Assembly: GCF_004303025.1 (NCBI RefSeq)
Contig: NZ_PJQW01000004.1
Location: 69,183 to 133,182, forward strand
Source of the DNA: Flavobacterium sp. J27
Lineage (GTDB): Bacteria; Bacteroidota; Bacteroidia; Flavobacteriales; Flavobacteriaceae
Direction of reading: 5' to 3'
DNA: 64,000 nt
How positions within the stretch are numbered: position 1 is the stretch's first letter; every line of letters begins with the position of its first letter. The notes under the pieces are model-generated. The model did no database searches, was not told the DNA's origin, and saw only the letters and a program-made list of their open reading frames with translations. Positions 54,567-63,301 of this stretch are shown here, piece by piece. A program made the position numbers and the translations under genes.

Positions 54567-55709
54567 ATGAAGAAATTAAAATTAGTATCTTTACTTTTAG
54601 TATTATGTAGTACTTTGGCTTTTGGTCAAAATATGCAAGAGCATAAAGTGGTTTCTGGTGAAACTATTTATGCTATTGCCAGAAAATACAAAACTTCTGT
54701 TGAAACCATTTATCAATTAAACCCCAAACTTAAAGGCAAAACACTTCAGGTTAATGCTAAGGTAAAAGTGCCTTCAAACAATGCTGATGAGACAGTAGCT
54801 ATTGAAAAAGAAAACCTGGCGAGTATACCCGATTCTCATACAGTTACCAAAGGGGAATCGTTTTATAGTATTTCAAAAAAATACAACCTATCTATACCCG
54901 ATTTAGAAGCTTTAAATCCAAAAATAAAACCTAAAAGACTAAAAGAAGGTGTCGTTTTAAAAATACGAAAAGAAGAACCAGTAAATAGTGACCAAAGTCC
55001 AAAACAAGTATTGGTTATAGTAGATGCTAATCAAGTAGAAGAATCTGTTAAAGAAGAAAGTATCCCCTTAGAAATCAAGAAAGATTCTACTTTTACTATT
55101 TTACATAAAATCAAACGCAAAGAAACCAAATATGGTATTGCTAAATTATATGGTATCAGTATTCATGAATTAGAAACGTTAAATCCAAATCTGCCATCCG
55201 ATTTTCCAGTAGGGTATGACTTGATTATCAAAAAGGATGTAGAAAAAGAAACGGAAGTTACTTCAAATACCGAACTTTCCTATGATGAAGAAGACATAGT
55301 AAATAAAATGTCTAAAGAATTTACTTCAAAAGCCGATTTATTAGTGGATAAAGCTTCACAATATATTGGTATCAGATACAAATATGGAGGGACAACCTCA
55401 AACGGTTTCGATTGCTCTGGATTAATGTGTACTACGTTTAAAGAAATTGATTTAAATTTACCAAGAACGTCTTCAGACCAAGCAAAATATGGTGAAAAAA
55501 TAAAAATGAAAGAATCTCAAAAGGGAGACTTAATTTTCTTTGCTACAGGTAGAAAAAAGCGCATTTCTCATGTGGGCTTAATTACTGAAGTTAACGAAGA
55601 TGAAATTAAGTTTATTCACGCTTCTACTTCTTCAGGAGTAATGATTTCCTCTAGTAAAGAACCGTACTTTGCTTCTAGAATTGTGCAAGTGAATAGAGTA
55701 CTTGAATAA
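54567..55709 (+). CDS. LysM-NlpC/P60 cell-wall peptidase
   Basis: This 380-residue exported protein has a signal peptide ending at STLAFGQ. Three LysM-type repeats bind peptidoglycan (VVSGETIYAIARKYKTSVET, TVTKGESFYSISKKYNLSIP, and a more divergent IKRKETKYGIAKLYGISIHE). The C-terminal NlpC/P60 domain has catalytic C283 in GFDCSGLMCT and H335 in RISHVGLITEV. It probably cleaves peptide stems in the periplasm. Its length and domain order are normal. Confidence 0.93.
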   Translation: MKKLKLVSLLLVLCSTLAFGQNMQEHKVVSGETIYAIARKYKTSVETIYQLNPKLKGKTLQVNAKVKVPSNNADETVAIEKENLASIPDSHTVTKGESFYSISKKYNLSIPDLEALNPKIKPKRLKEGVVLKIRKEEPVNSDQSPKQVLVIVDANQVEESVKEESIPLEIKKDSTFTILHKIKRKETKYGIAKLYGISIHELETLNPNLPSDFPVGYDLIIKKDVEKETEVTSNTELSYDEEDIVNKMSKEFTSKADLLVDKASQYIGIRYKYGGTTSNGFDCSGLMCTTFKEIDLNLPRTSSDQAKYGEKIKMKESQKGDLIFFATGRKKRISHVGLITEVNEDEIKFIHASTSSGVMISSSKEPYFASRIVQVNRVLE

Positions 55710-55755
55710 TTTTTTGAAATTACTTTCTTAGATAAATTAAAACAAGCTTGTAATC

Positions 55756-56610
55756 ATGATTCTATCTCACCAATATTTTCGTTTACAAGACAAAACAGTA
55801 ATTGAAAAACTACAAATTAAAGGTTCTTTACGTCAAAGTCCAGTTTTTCAAAATGAGGCTTGTTTCCTTTATTTTAAAGAGGGTAGAAGCACCCTTATTA
55901 CACCTACAGAGCAAGTATATATCGAGACCAAAGAAAGCGTTTTATTGAAATGCGGAACTTATTTTGCCGAAATTATTAATAATGCTAATCTTGATATTTC
56001 GGAAGTCTATGTCATTCATCTTTTCCCCGAAGTCCTTAAAGAAATTTATAAAAACGAAATTCCCGAGTTTATAAAAGTTGCTGAAAGACCCTATTTTGCA
56101 AAGAAGATTCCTGAAAAAAATCTCATTACTCAGTTTATTCAAAGTATCGAATTCTATTTCGAAAATCAACAAGTAGTTAGTGCCGAATTACTACACTTAA
56201 AACTCAAAGAATTAATCCTTCTCTTGCTTGAAACGGATGAAAAAGAAACCATTAAAGGATTATTTGACCATTTATTTTCACCTAGGAAAGTAACTCTTGC
56301 AACCTTAGTTCAAACTCATTTGTTTACCAATTGTAGTCTACAAGAAATGGCTGCTTTGGCAGGAATGAGTATGTCTACTTTTAAAAGGGAATTTAAATTG
56401 CATTTTCAGCTTCCTCCTGCTCAGTATATTCGTGAAAAAAGAATGGAAAAAGCCGCAGAATTACTCGTCGTATCTCATTTTTCTATTGCCGAAATTAGTT
56501 TTCAGTTAGGATATGAAGACAGTTCTTATTTTGCTAGAATATTTCATCAATTTTACCAAATGTCTCCTTCCTACTACAGAAGCTTACATCAAATAGAAAA
56601 CCGACCTTAA
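55756..56610 (+). CDS. AraC-family transcriptional regulator
   Basis: This 284-residue regulator has an N-terminal region of about 180 residues that may bind a ligand. The C-terminal double HTH is typical of AraC proteins (SLQEMAALAGMSMSTFKREF; FSIAEISFQLGYEDSSYFAR; IFHQFYQMSPSYYR). It is upstream of and in line with the membrane protein and peroxiredoxin-like pair at 56693-57706, which it may control. Confidence 0.9.
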   Translation: MILSHQYFRLQDKTVIEKLQIKGSLRQSPVFQNEACFLYFKEGRSTLITPTEQVYIETKESVLLKCGTYFAEIINNANLDISEVYVIHLFPEVLKEIYKNEIPEFIKVAERPYFAKKIPEKNLITQFIQSIEFYFENQQVVSAELLHLKLKELILLLLETDEKETIKGLFDHLFSPRKVTLATLVQTHLFTNCSLQEMAALAGMSMSTFKREFKLHFQLPPAQYIREKRMEKAAELLVVSHFSIAEISFQLGYEDSSYFARIFHQFYQMSPSYYRSLHQIENRP

Positions 56611-56659
56611 AATCACTATTTTTGAACTTTTTGTCCTAGAATTTCAAAACCTAGGAAGC

Positions 56660-56667
56660 TACATTTG
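56660..56667 (+). promoter_or_regulatory. -7 promoter element
   Basis: TACATTTG matches TAnnTTTG 26 bases before the start of the membrane protein gene. No -33 box was found, consistent with activator dependence. Confidence 0.4.
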
Positions 56668-56692
56668 TTTTGTTAATTTAAACAAAACTCTT

Positions 56693-57175
56693 ATGAATCC
56701 TTTATTCGTTTTAGCTATTCAATGTACTTTTAGTTGTGTGGTTTTTTTATGGTTAGGAAAATGGTATCTCGAACCCAAAATGGTAAGTTATCCTAAATAT
56801 AAGATACTTCTTTTTTTGTTGTTTATTAATGCGTTTCGGTATTTACCACTTTCTTTATATATGCCAGGTCAAGTGTCCGAAAATTTTCCAACAATGGTAA
56901 AAGAAGTGGTTGCACATGGCGATTTTTTAGCCGCGATACTAGCTCTAATCACACTATTAATCATTAAAAAGAAAAGTCGTTTTACCACTTTCTTCATAAC
57001 TTTATTTTGCATTGTTAGTTGTATTGATATGGCATTAGCATTAGCACTTGCTATGTACACAAAAGTTTATCTTTTACCTCTTGGTGTGAACTACTTTACA
57101 GTGGTAGTGTATGTACCCTTATTAATCGTCGTGCAATATTATATATTCAAAACACTCACTCTAAAAAACAAATAA
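56693..57175 (+). CDS. Four-helix membrane protein
   Basis: This 160-residue protein of unknown family has hydrophobic segments near residues 3-23, 34-56, 78-91/97-119 and 124-150. It ends 3 bases before the peroxiredoxin-like gene, so the two form one operon. It may supply the membrane-side partner of a redox pathway; this is inferred from position only. Confidence 0.65.
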   Translation: MNPLFVLAIQCTFSCVVFLWLGKWYLEPKMVSYPKYKILLFLLFINAFRYLPLSLYMPGQVSENFPTMVKEVVAHGDFLAAILALITLLIIKKKSRFTTFFITLFCIVSCIDMALALALAMYTKVYLLPLGVNYFTVVVYVPLLIVVQYYIFKTLTLKNK

Positions 57176-57178
57176 AGC

Positions 57179-57706
57179 ATGCTACAAAAAGGAGATAAAG
57201 CACCAAAATTTAGTGCTAAAGCAATCATAAACGCGCAACAAATCGAATTAAAAAGTGGCCAATGGACCTATCTTTCTTTCCATAGGTTTGCCGCTTGTCC
57301 GTTTTGCGTTTTGCGCACCAGAGAATTAATTACTAATTATAAGCATTTTCAAGAAAAGAATATTGAAATTATTAGTATTTGGCCTTCTACAATTCAAAAT
57401 ATGTTGCAATATGTAGCAACAGAAACAGCTCCATTCCCATTAATAGCTGATCCTAAAAAAGGCATCTTTAAACAATATCAAGTAACACGTTCTTCTCATC
57501 TTGCTGCTTTAAAATTGCTATTCCATCCTGTTTTAATCTACAAAGCATTAAAAGGGAAATATAAAAAAATAACAATCGATGCCGATTCTAATTTGTTACC
57601 TGCAGAATTTTTAATTAATCCAGAAGGCATTCTAGTAATGGCATATTACGGTAAGCACTATGGCGATCATTTACCCATAGAACAAATCTTAAATAATGTT
57701 GTATAA
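57179..57706 (+). CDS. Peroxiredoxin-like (AhpC/TSA) protein
   Basis: This 175-residue thioredoxin-fold protein begins MLQKGDKAPKFSAKAI. It carries SFHRFAACPFCVLRTRELI, in which the active region has a CPFC pair where peroxiredoxins have TPxC, so it may act as a thiol oxidoreductase. It follows the membrane protein gene directly. Confidence 0.8.
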   Translation: MLQKGDKAPKFSAKAIINAQQIELKSGQWTYLSFHRFAACPFCVLRTRELITNYKHFQEKNIEIISIWPSTIQNMLQYVATETAPFPLIADPKKGIFKQYQVTRSSHLAALKLLFHPVLIYKALKGKYKKITIDADSNLLPAEFLINPEGILVMAYYGKHYGDHLPIEQILNNVV

Positions 57707-57813
57707 CTTATTTGAAAAGAGTAGTTTTATCTTACGAATGTCTTTCCGTTTCGTTATCTAAACAATACTTAAAGTAAATAGTATACGTTGTAATCAAATT
57801 AAATGATGTTATC

Positions 57814-58179
57814 ATGAATACCACACCAGAACACGATCAAAAAATGGCCAAATTAACGCTAGCTTCTGTTTGGCCACATTATATTACCAAAATTGAAAAA
57901 AAGGGAAGAACTCTTTCCGAACTATACGAAGTGGTAACTTGGTTAACTGGTTTTTCAAAGCAAGACATAGATAACCGTATTGCAGCTAAAGAAACTTTTG
58001 AAACTTTTTTTCAAGACGCAAAAATCAATGCAAATGCTCACTTAATTACGGGTGTTATTTGTGGTTATCGTATCGAAGAAATTACAACACCGTTAACACA
58101 ACAAGTCCGTTATCTAGATAAAGTAGTAGATGAACTAGCCAAAGGGAGAAAAATGGAAAAAATTCTCCGACAAGTTTAA
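57814..58179 (+). CDS. DUF2200 protein
   Basis: This 121-residue cytoplasmic protein matches the conserved DUF2200 family (HDQKMAKLTLASVWPHYITK; LYEVVTWLTGFSKQDID; ANAHLITGVICGYRIEEI; YLDKVVDELAKGRKMEKIL). The biochemical function is not established. It appears monocistronic. Confidence 0.87.
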   Translation: MNTTPEHDQKMAKLTLASVWPHYITKIEKKGRTLSELYEVVTWLTGFSKQDIDNRIAAKETFETFFQDAKINANAHLITGVICGYRIEEITTPLTQQVRYLDKVVDELAKGRKMEKILRQV

Positions 58180-58296
58180 AAAAATGGTTATTGTTATTAA
58201 TTGGGTTTTATTTAAAAAAATTAACATAATCATAACAAAATATGGAATGTAATTTGATTAAATATGAGGATTAAATAACAAATAAACATTTTATCT

Positions 58297-59061
58297 ATGA
58301 ACACAGTAAGTGAGAACACTTCAAAAAGGAAAATATCTGTTATAGAAACAGGTCATGCTAAAAATGTAGCCAATTTCCAAGAATTAATTACATTCGTAAC
58401 CGCTTATGGCACAGCCTACAATCCATCCAAAGAAAGTCTCAAACTACCACAATTAAACGCTCTGAAAATTGCAGCAGAAACCCAATTGCTAGATGTTATT
58501 GCAAAAAATACAGCTTATAATAATGCTGTGAATGAGCGCATCAATGCGTTTAGTGGATTAAGAATATACGCAACACGATTATTAAATGCTTTGCAAACTA
58601 CAAATGCTACAAACGAAACAATTGGAAATGCAAAGAGTTTTAATCGAAAAATGCAGGGAAAAAAAGCAGGAACATCGCAGATAGAAAATAACCTTGAAAA
58701 CCCAGCTCCCAAAACAATCTCATCGAGTCAGCAGTCTTACGATCAGTTAATACAACATTTAGCTGGTTTAAAATCAATTTTAGAAACAGAAACTAGTTAT
58801 ACTCCAAATGAAACCGATTTACAAGTAGCGTCAATACAAGCTAAAATAGTAGATTTACAACTTAAAAATACTACTGTAGTAGCTGCATATACAACTATAA
58901 GTAATGCAAGAATAGCTAGAAATGAAATATTATATAATGCTAATGAAAGTCTCGTGGAAACAGCTAAAGATATAAAGCAATACATTAAATCTGTTTATGG
59001 AGCATCAAGCCCACAATTTGCACAGGTAAAAGGAATCATGTTTACCAAACCCAGAAAGTAA
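58297..59061 (+). CDS. Hypothetical all-helical protein with an internal duplication
   Basis: This 254-residue soluble protein is rich in Ala, Asn, Thr and Gln. Two similar helical halves (about residues 23-105 and 142-242) each begin with a YxPxxxxL motif (YNPSKESL; YTPNETDL) and are joined by a low-complexity linker. It has no signal peptide and no recognised domain. A terminator follows at 59089. Confidence 0.65.
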   Translation: MNTVSENTSKRKISVIETGHAKNVANFQELITFVTAYGTAYNPSKESLKLPQLNALKIAAETQLLDVIAKNTAYNNAVNERINAFSGLRIYATRLLNALQTTNATNETIGNAKSFNRKMQGKKAGTSQIENNLENPAPKTISSSQQSYDQLIQHLAGLKSILETETSYTPNETDLQVASIQAKIVDLQLKNTTVVAAYTTISNARIARNEILYNANESLVETAKDIKQYIKSVYGASSPQFAQVKGIMFTKPRK

Positions 59062-59088
59062 GCTTTTCATTTCAAAAAAATAGATTCA

Positions 59089-59119
59089 AAAACGTACTAC
59101 GATAGTAGTACGTTTTATT
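59089..59119 (+). terminator. Terminator after the helical duplication protein
   Basis: AAAACGTACTAC and GTAGTACGTTTT form a 12-bp stem with a 4-base loop, followed by ATTTTT. Confidence 0.85.
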
Positions 59120-59587
59120 TTTATGTATCTAAAAATAAAATTTGAAAAGCCGAAATAAGAGTATAAAACATATGGAGAAAAATAGAACATGGTATTTTAA
59201 AAAAATAGTAACTACAAATAAGAATCTTTCTAAACGATTTAGAATTAATGCTTCACAAGAAAAAATTAGGATGCGCTATTTTAGAATAATGAAAAGGCAG
59301 ATAAAGATAATGATATGACAATTTAGAATAATAGATGTTCAAATTAAAATAAGAACATGATGTATTAGAAATATAACTTACAAGTTTAAGAATAAGCCAT
59401 GCTAATTTAAGATTCTCAAGAAACAACTAAGAAAACGAATCATTATACTTGCAATGAAAACAAAAAGTTTTTTTTTCTTAATAAATTATTAAAAAAAGCA
59501 AATTCAACAAATCAATCTAAAATAAAATAAATTACCTTTGCCGAAAATTTGGGAGCATAAAAAATGATCCTTCTAAAATGAAATAAA
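59120..59587. other. Gene-poor A+T-rich intergenic region with a weak 48-codon ORF
   Basis: No clear gene is seen in about 470 bases. One frame on the plus strand (59172-59318) has 48 codons from an ATG (MEKNRTWYFKKIVTTNKNLS at its start) and would be a very basic peptide. It has no good upstream signal and is scored low. Fragments of the type TTTAGAATAAT recur at 59278 and 59319. Confidence 0.25.
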
Positions 59588-59809
59588 ATGGTGCAATTAG
59601 GAATGGTTGGTATTTGGCAGTTAATGCTATTAGGAGTTTTTTTAATAACAATTTTACTTACTGTTATTGCATTGGTTGATATTTTAAGTAACGAATTTAA
59701 AGGCAATAATAAAGTAATCTGGGTACTTGTTGTGTTGTTGAGTAACTTTTTTGGCGCCCTTTTATATTTTACTATTGGTAGAAAACAAAAAATAAGACAA
59801 GGCTTTTAG
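59588..59809 (+). CDS. PLDc_N-type small membrane protein
   Basis: This 73-residue protein has two membrane helices (about 8-32 and 43-62). It matches the phospholipase D N-terminal domain family: LLTVIALVDILSNEFKGNNK, then VIWVLVVLLSNFFGALLYFT and IGRKQK. Stand-alone forms of this domain are common in Bacteroidetes and their role is unknown. Confidence 0.82.
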   Translation: MVQLGMVGIWQLMLLGVFLITILLTVIALVDILSNEFKGNNKVIWVLVVLLSNFFGALLYFTIGRKQKIRQGF

Positions 59810-59913
59810 TTGTATTTTTTTAAAAATTAGGGTAGTTTTAACTTCAAAAAACACCTTGAATTAAGATATTAAAAACTGGCACGCAGCCTAAAACCTTAAA
59901 AACACAAGTAATA

Positions 59914-59951
59914 AAAATCCTATTATACATTTAAATAATAGGATTTTTTTT
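59914..59951. terminator. Bidirectional terminator between convergent genes
   Basis: AAAATCCTATTAT (59914-59926) and ATAATAGGATTTT (59935-59947) form a 13-bp stem flanked by A and T runs. Confidence 0.85.
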
Positions 59952-59973
59952 AAAAGTTAGTTATAACAGCAAA

Positions 59974-60210
59974 TTAGTTCTTATGTAAGTAAGAATAAAT
60001 TTCATCTTTTTTGTGTACGCGTTCCATGCGTAAACTGTTTAATACATCATCAGAAGCTGGTTCAGCATCAGTTTCAATACGGTAAATTTGATGATCCACT
60101 GCATCATATTCTTCAAAAAGCTTTTTAAAATGGGCATCCTCAATTTTTAATTGATGTATTTTGTTTTCAAATTCTGGAAAATCAATAATTAATTGGTGTT
60201 TTACTATCAT
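59974..60210 (-). CDS. DUF465/YdcH-family protein
   Basis: This 78-residue helical protein matches the small YdcH family (PF04325): HQLIIDFPEFENKIHQLKIE, FKKLFEEYDAVDHQIYRIE and LRMERVHKKDEIYSYL. It is cytoplasmic; the function is not established. Confidence 0.85.
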   Translation of the reverse strand: MIVKHQLIIDFPEFENKIHQLKIEDAHFKKLFEEYDAVDHQIYRIETDAEPASDDVLNSLRMERVHKKDEIYSYLHKN

Positions 60211-60352
60211 AGGAAATGCTTTTATTTCTATTCAAAAATAGAAGTAAATAAGTAGCTATCACATGATAAATATCATTCAGAAATAAAATAATAAATGGTA
60301 GTAATGTATTCTAAAAGGGGAAATAAAATGAATGTATTATAATATAAAAACG

Positions 60353-61342
60353 TTAGTTCCCTTTCAGTCTAAGGAATAGTTTTTCTAATAATTCGCTATA
60401 ATTGTCAGGTTGTTTTTGCACCAAAGTATAGCTTCCATCCTCATTAAAAATTACAGGGAAAAAGAATTCTGCTTGCCCATTCTTAATCGCTATTGGACCA
60501 AATTTTGTTCCATAAATCATCATTTTTCCGCCTTCTTCACGAGCTAAAGCATAGCCTTCCGTAAAGTTAAAAAAAGGCGCTAAAGCTTCTATTTTTTGTT
60601 TGCTTTCTAAAAAGGAAACATTGTTTTTTTCGTAATGAAAAGAAAGTGTTTTTTTAGAATCAAACAAACTATAATCGGCAAAATAAAACCCTTCTGTAGT
60701 TTTAACAATTCCTTGCCAAAGTATCGTATTAAAAGGAGTAGGCACAATTTTTAATTGGGTATATGCAATCTGTTGTCTTTCTAATTCCTTCTTAAAATGG
60801 TGACGAACATACAAATTGGTTACTAAACCAAATACTAAATAAGCAGTTGATAAAGCTAAAGACCCTTTTATAACTAAAGCTCTTTTAGAATTTTGATTCT
60901 TCATAAAAAGCAATATAATACAACCTATTAATAACCAAATCGTGTACAATGGATCGATAACAAATACATTATCCAAACTATAAAAAGAGGTACTTAAAGG
61001 GTATAAAATACGTGTGCCATAAGTGGTACAAATATCTAGTAATGGATGCGTAAATAAGGCTAAAAAACTGGCCCAAAACCAAGAGAGATAGGGAGTTTTA
61101 TATTTATGTGAAAACCATTTAGCAAAGAGTAAACTTAATAGTAATGAGAAAAAAATAGAATGTGAAAAAGCTCTATGTATGGCTAATTGCTGAATAGGGT
61201 CGAAAAAAGAATTCAGTAGGACATCTAAATCTGGAATAGTGCCTAAAATGGCTCCATATAGTAAAGCTTTTTTACCAATTTCTTTATCTTTTACCAATGC
61301 AAATGTTGCTGCTCCTAAAACAATTTGTGATAATGAATCCAT
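60353..61342 (-). CDS. YdjM-like membrane-bound metal-dependent hydrolase
   Basis: This 329-residue protein has several membrane helices in residues 60-200. It has the family motifs MDSLSQIVLGAATFA, PDLDVLLNSFF, HRAFSHSIFFSL and THPLLDICTTYGTRIL, whose histidines and aspartates probably bind metal. The C-terminal ~130 residues are soluble. Members are annotated as LexA-binding inner-membrane hydrolases; the actual substrate is unknown. Confidence 0.85.
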   Translation of the reverse strand: MDSLSQIVLGAATFALVKDKEIGKKALLYGAILGTIPDLDVLLNSFFDPIQQLAIHRAFSHSIFFSLLLSLLFAKWFSHKYKTPYLSWFWASFLALFTHPLLDICTTYGTRILYPLSTSFYSLDNVFVIDPLYTIWLLIGCIILLFMKNQNSKRALVIKGSLALSTAYLVFGLVTNLYVRHHFKKELERQQIAYTQLKIVPTPFNTILWQGIVKTTEGFYFADYSLFDSKKTLSFHYEKNNVSFLESKQKIEALAPFFNFTEGYALAREEGGKMMIYGTKFGPIAIKNGQAEFFFPVIFNEDGSYTLVQKQPDNYSELLEKLFLRLKGN

Positions 61343-61471
61343 AATCGAGAGTTAGTAATTATACTTTTTCAATTTCACAAATGTAAGGCAATACCTTAAT
61401 TTACCCTAGTTAGTCATTGACAAATTAAAGTTAAAATTCAAGTAGTTTGAAATAATAAAAGACAGTAGGTT

Positions 61472-61705
61472 TTAAGCTACTAATTGATTAATCTGTTCTG
61501 CTAATTTTCGGTCTTTTTCTGTAACAGTGTTGCCAGCATCATGAGTGGTAAGTGTAATCTCAACTTTGTTGTACACATTTTTCCATTCGGGATGATGATT
61601 CATTTTTTCTGCTAAAAAAGCCACTTTAGTCATAAAAGCAAAAGCTTCTATAAAATTTTGAAATTCAAAGCTTCGCTGTAAACTATTATCAATTTCTTTC
61701 CACAT
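61472..61705 (-). CDS. 4a-hydroxytetrahydrobiopterin dehydratase (PCD/DCoH)
   Basis: This 77-residue protein has the pterin carbinolamine dehydratase signature: the histidines and tryptophan in [19 protein letters not shown] and [20 protein letters not shown]. It lacks the first ~20 residues of longer family members, as short bacterial forms do. The enzyme recycles the oxidised pterin cofactor of aromatic amino-acid hydroxylases, although no such hydroxylase is in the window. Confidence 0.88.
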   Translation of the reverse strand: MWKEIDNSLQRSFEFQNFIEAFAFMTKVAFLAEKMNHHPEWKNVYNKVEITLTTHDAGNTVTEKDRKLAEQINQLVA

Positions 61706-61749
61706 GTTTTTGTTTTTACCTAAAGATACAAAAAAAACAAATGTAATTT

Positions 61750-63060
61750 TTAAACAGGCTCTGCGTATAAATCAAATTCAGTAGCGTCTGTGATTTTTAA
61801 TTGTACAAAATCACCAGTTTTTAAATAATGCTTAGAAGCTTCAACTAATACTTCATTATCCACATCTGGACTGTCAAATTCGGTTCTACCAATAAAGTAT
61901 TCTCCTTCTTTTCTATCGATAACACATTTGAAAACGTTACCAATTTTTTCCTGATTTAATTCCCAAGAAATTTGAGCTTGTATATCCATAATTTCTGTAG
62001 CACGTTGTTGCTTAATTTCATCTGGAACATCATCAACCAAACTATAGGCATGGGTATTTTCTTCGTGAGAATAAGCAAAACAGCCTAAACGTTCAAAACG
62101 CATTTCAGTTACCCAATTTTTTAAAATTTGAAAATCTTCTTCCGTTTCTCCAGGATAACCTACAATTAATGTAGTACGAATAGCCATTTCTGGAACTGCT
62201 TTTCTAAAATCTTTTAATAAATTAGTTGTCTTTTCATAGGTAGTTCCTCTTCGCATCGATTTTAAAACGCTATCCGAAATATGTTGTAATGGAATGTCAA
62301 TATAATTACAAATCTTAGGTTCGCGTTTCATTAAGTCTAATACTTCCATTGGAAAACCAGTAGGAAAAGCATAATGTAAACGAATCCATTCGATACCTTC
62401 AACTTTCACTAAAGCTTCTAATAATTCGGCAAGATTTCTTTTTTTGTAGATGTCAAGTCCGTAATAGGTTAAATCTTGAGCGATTAAAATTAATTCTTTT
62501 ACTCCGTTTTTAGCCAATTTTTCAGATTCAATAACTAATTTTTCAATAGGAGTTGAAACGTGCTTTCCTCTCATCAAAGGAATGGCACAAAAACTACAAG
62601 GTCTATCACAGCCTTCCGATATTTTTAAATAAGCATAATTTTTTGGTGTAGTTGTTAAACGTTCTCCAATTAATTCGTGCTTGTAATCGGCACCTAAGGC
62701 TTTTAAAAGTAGTGGCAGTTCAGTAGTTCCAAAAAACTGGTCTACATTAGGAATTTCTTTTTCTAAATCGGGTCTGTATCGTTCAGATAAACAGCCAGTA
62801 ACAAATACTTTGTCTACTAATCCTTGCTCTTTTTTGTCAGCATATTCTAAAATCGTATTTACCGATTCCTCTTTTGCATTATCAATAAAACCGCAGGTGT
62901 TAATCACAATAATGTTGCCTTCATCTTTTGTTGCTTCATGAGTAACTTCTTTGCCATTAGCTTTTAGTTGTCCCATTAAAACTTCACTATCATACACATT
63001 TTTAGAGCATCCTAGTGTAATTACATTGATTTTATTTTTCTTTAACGATTTGGTTCTCAT
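61750..63060 (-). CDS. rimO: Ribosomal protein S12 methylthiotransferase RimO
   Basis: The protein has 436 residues from the ATG at 63060, preferred over one 5 codons earlier. The UPF0004 domain ([20 protein letters not shown]) holds one Fe-S cluster. The radical SAM core has the motif [13 protein letters not shown] for the second cluster, and the C-terminal TRAM domain begins near [12 protein letters not shown]. It methylthiolates an aspartate of ribosomal protein S12. Confidence 0.96.
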   Translation of the reverse strand: MRTKSLKKNKINVITLGCSKNVYDSEVLMGQLKANGKEVTHEATKDEGNIIVINTCGFIDNAKEESVNTILEYADKKEQGLVDKVFVTGCLSERYRPDLEKEIPNVDQFFGTTELPLLLKALGADYKHELIGERLTTTPKNYAYLKISEGCDRPCSFCAIPLMRGKHVSTPIEKLVIESEKLAKNGVKELILIAQDLTYYGLDIYKKRNLAELLEALVKVEGIEWIRLHYAFPTGFPMEVLDLMKREPKICNYIDIPLQHISDSVLKSMRRGTTYEKTTNLLKDFRKAVPEMAIRTTLIVGYPGETEEDFQILKNWVTEMRFERLGCFAYSHEENTHAYSLVDDVPDEIKQQRATEIMDIQAQISWELNQEKIGNVFKCVIDRKEGEYFIGRTEFDSPDVDNEVLVEASKHYLKTGDFVQLKITDATEFDLYAEPV

Positions 63061-63245
63061 ATGCTTAAATTTCAATCGAAGATTTAGGGCGCAAAATTAC
63101 GTAAAATTATTTATTAGAAGCATTAGGCTTGTGAGTTTTTTAAAAAGTTTGTTTCTGCTTTTCAAACTTTAAAGATGTTATATGTTAGATATGTGCCTTT
63201 AAAAGCGAGAATAGTTTTATCAAGACAAGATAAAACATTTGAGCA

Positions 63246-63272
63246 AAAAAAATCCTTCCGTTAAGAAGGATT
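63246..63272 (-). terminator. Terminator of the FadL-family gene
   Basis: Read on the minus strand, AAATCCTTC and GAAGGATTT form the stem and a T8 run follows. Confidence 0.8.
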
Positions 63273-63301
63273 TCGAATAAATACTTACCGTAATTGCATC
63301 A

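Noticed and set aside
59172..59318. 48-codon basic ORF as a real gene
   Set aside because: It lacks a promoter motif at a suitable place, has biased A+T-driven composition and no recognisable similarity; it is only mentioned within the intergenic entry.
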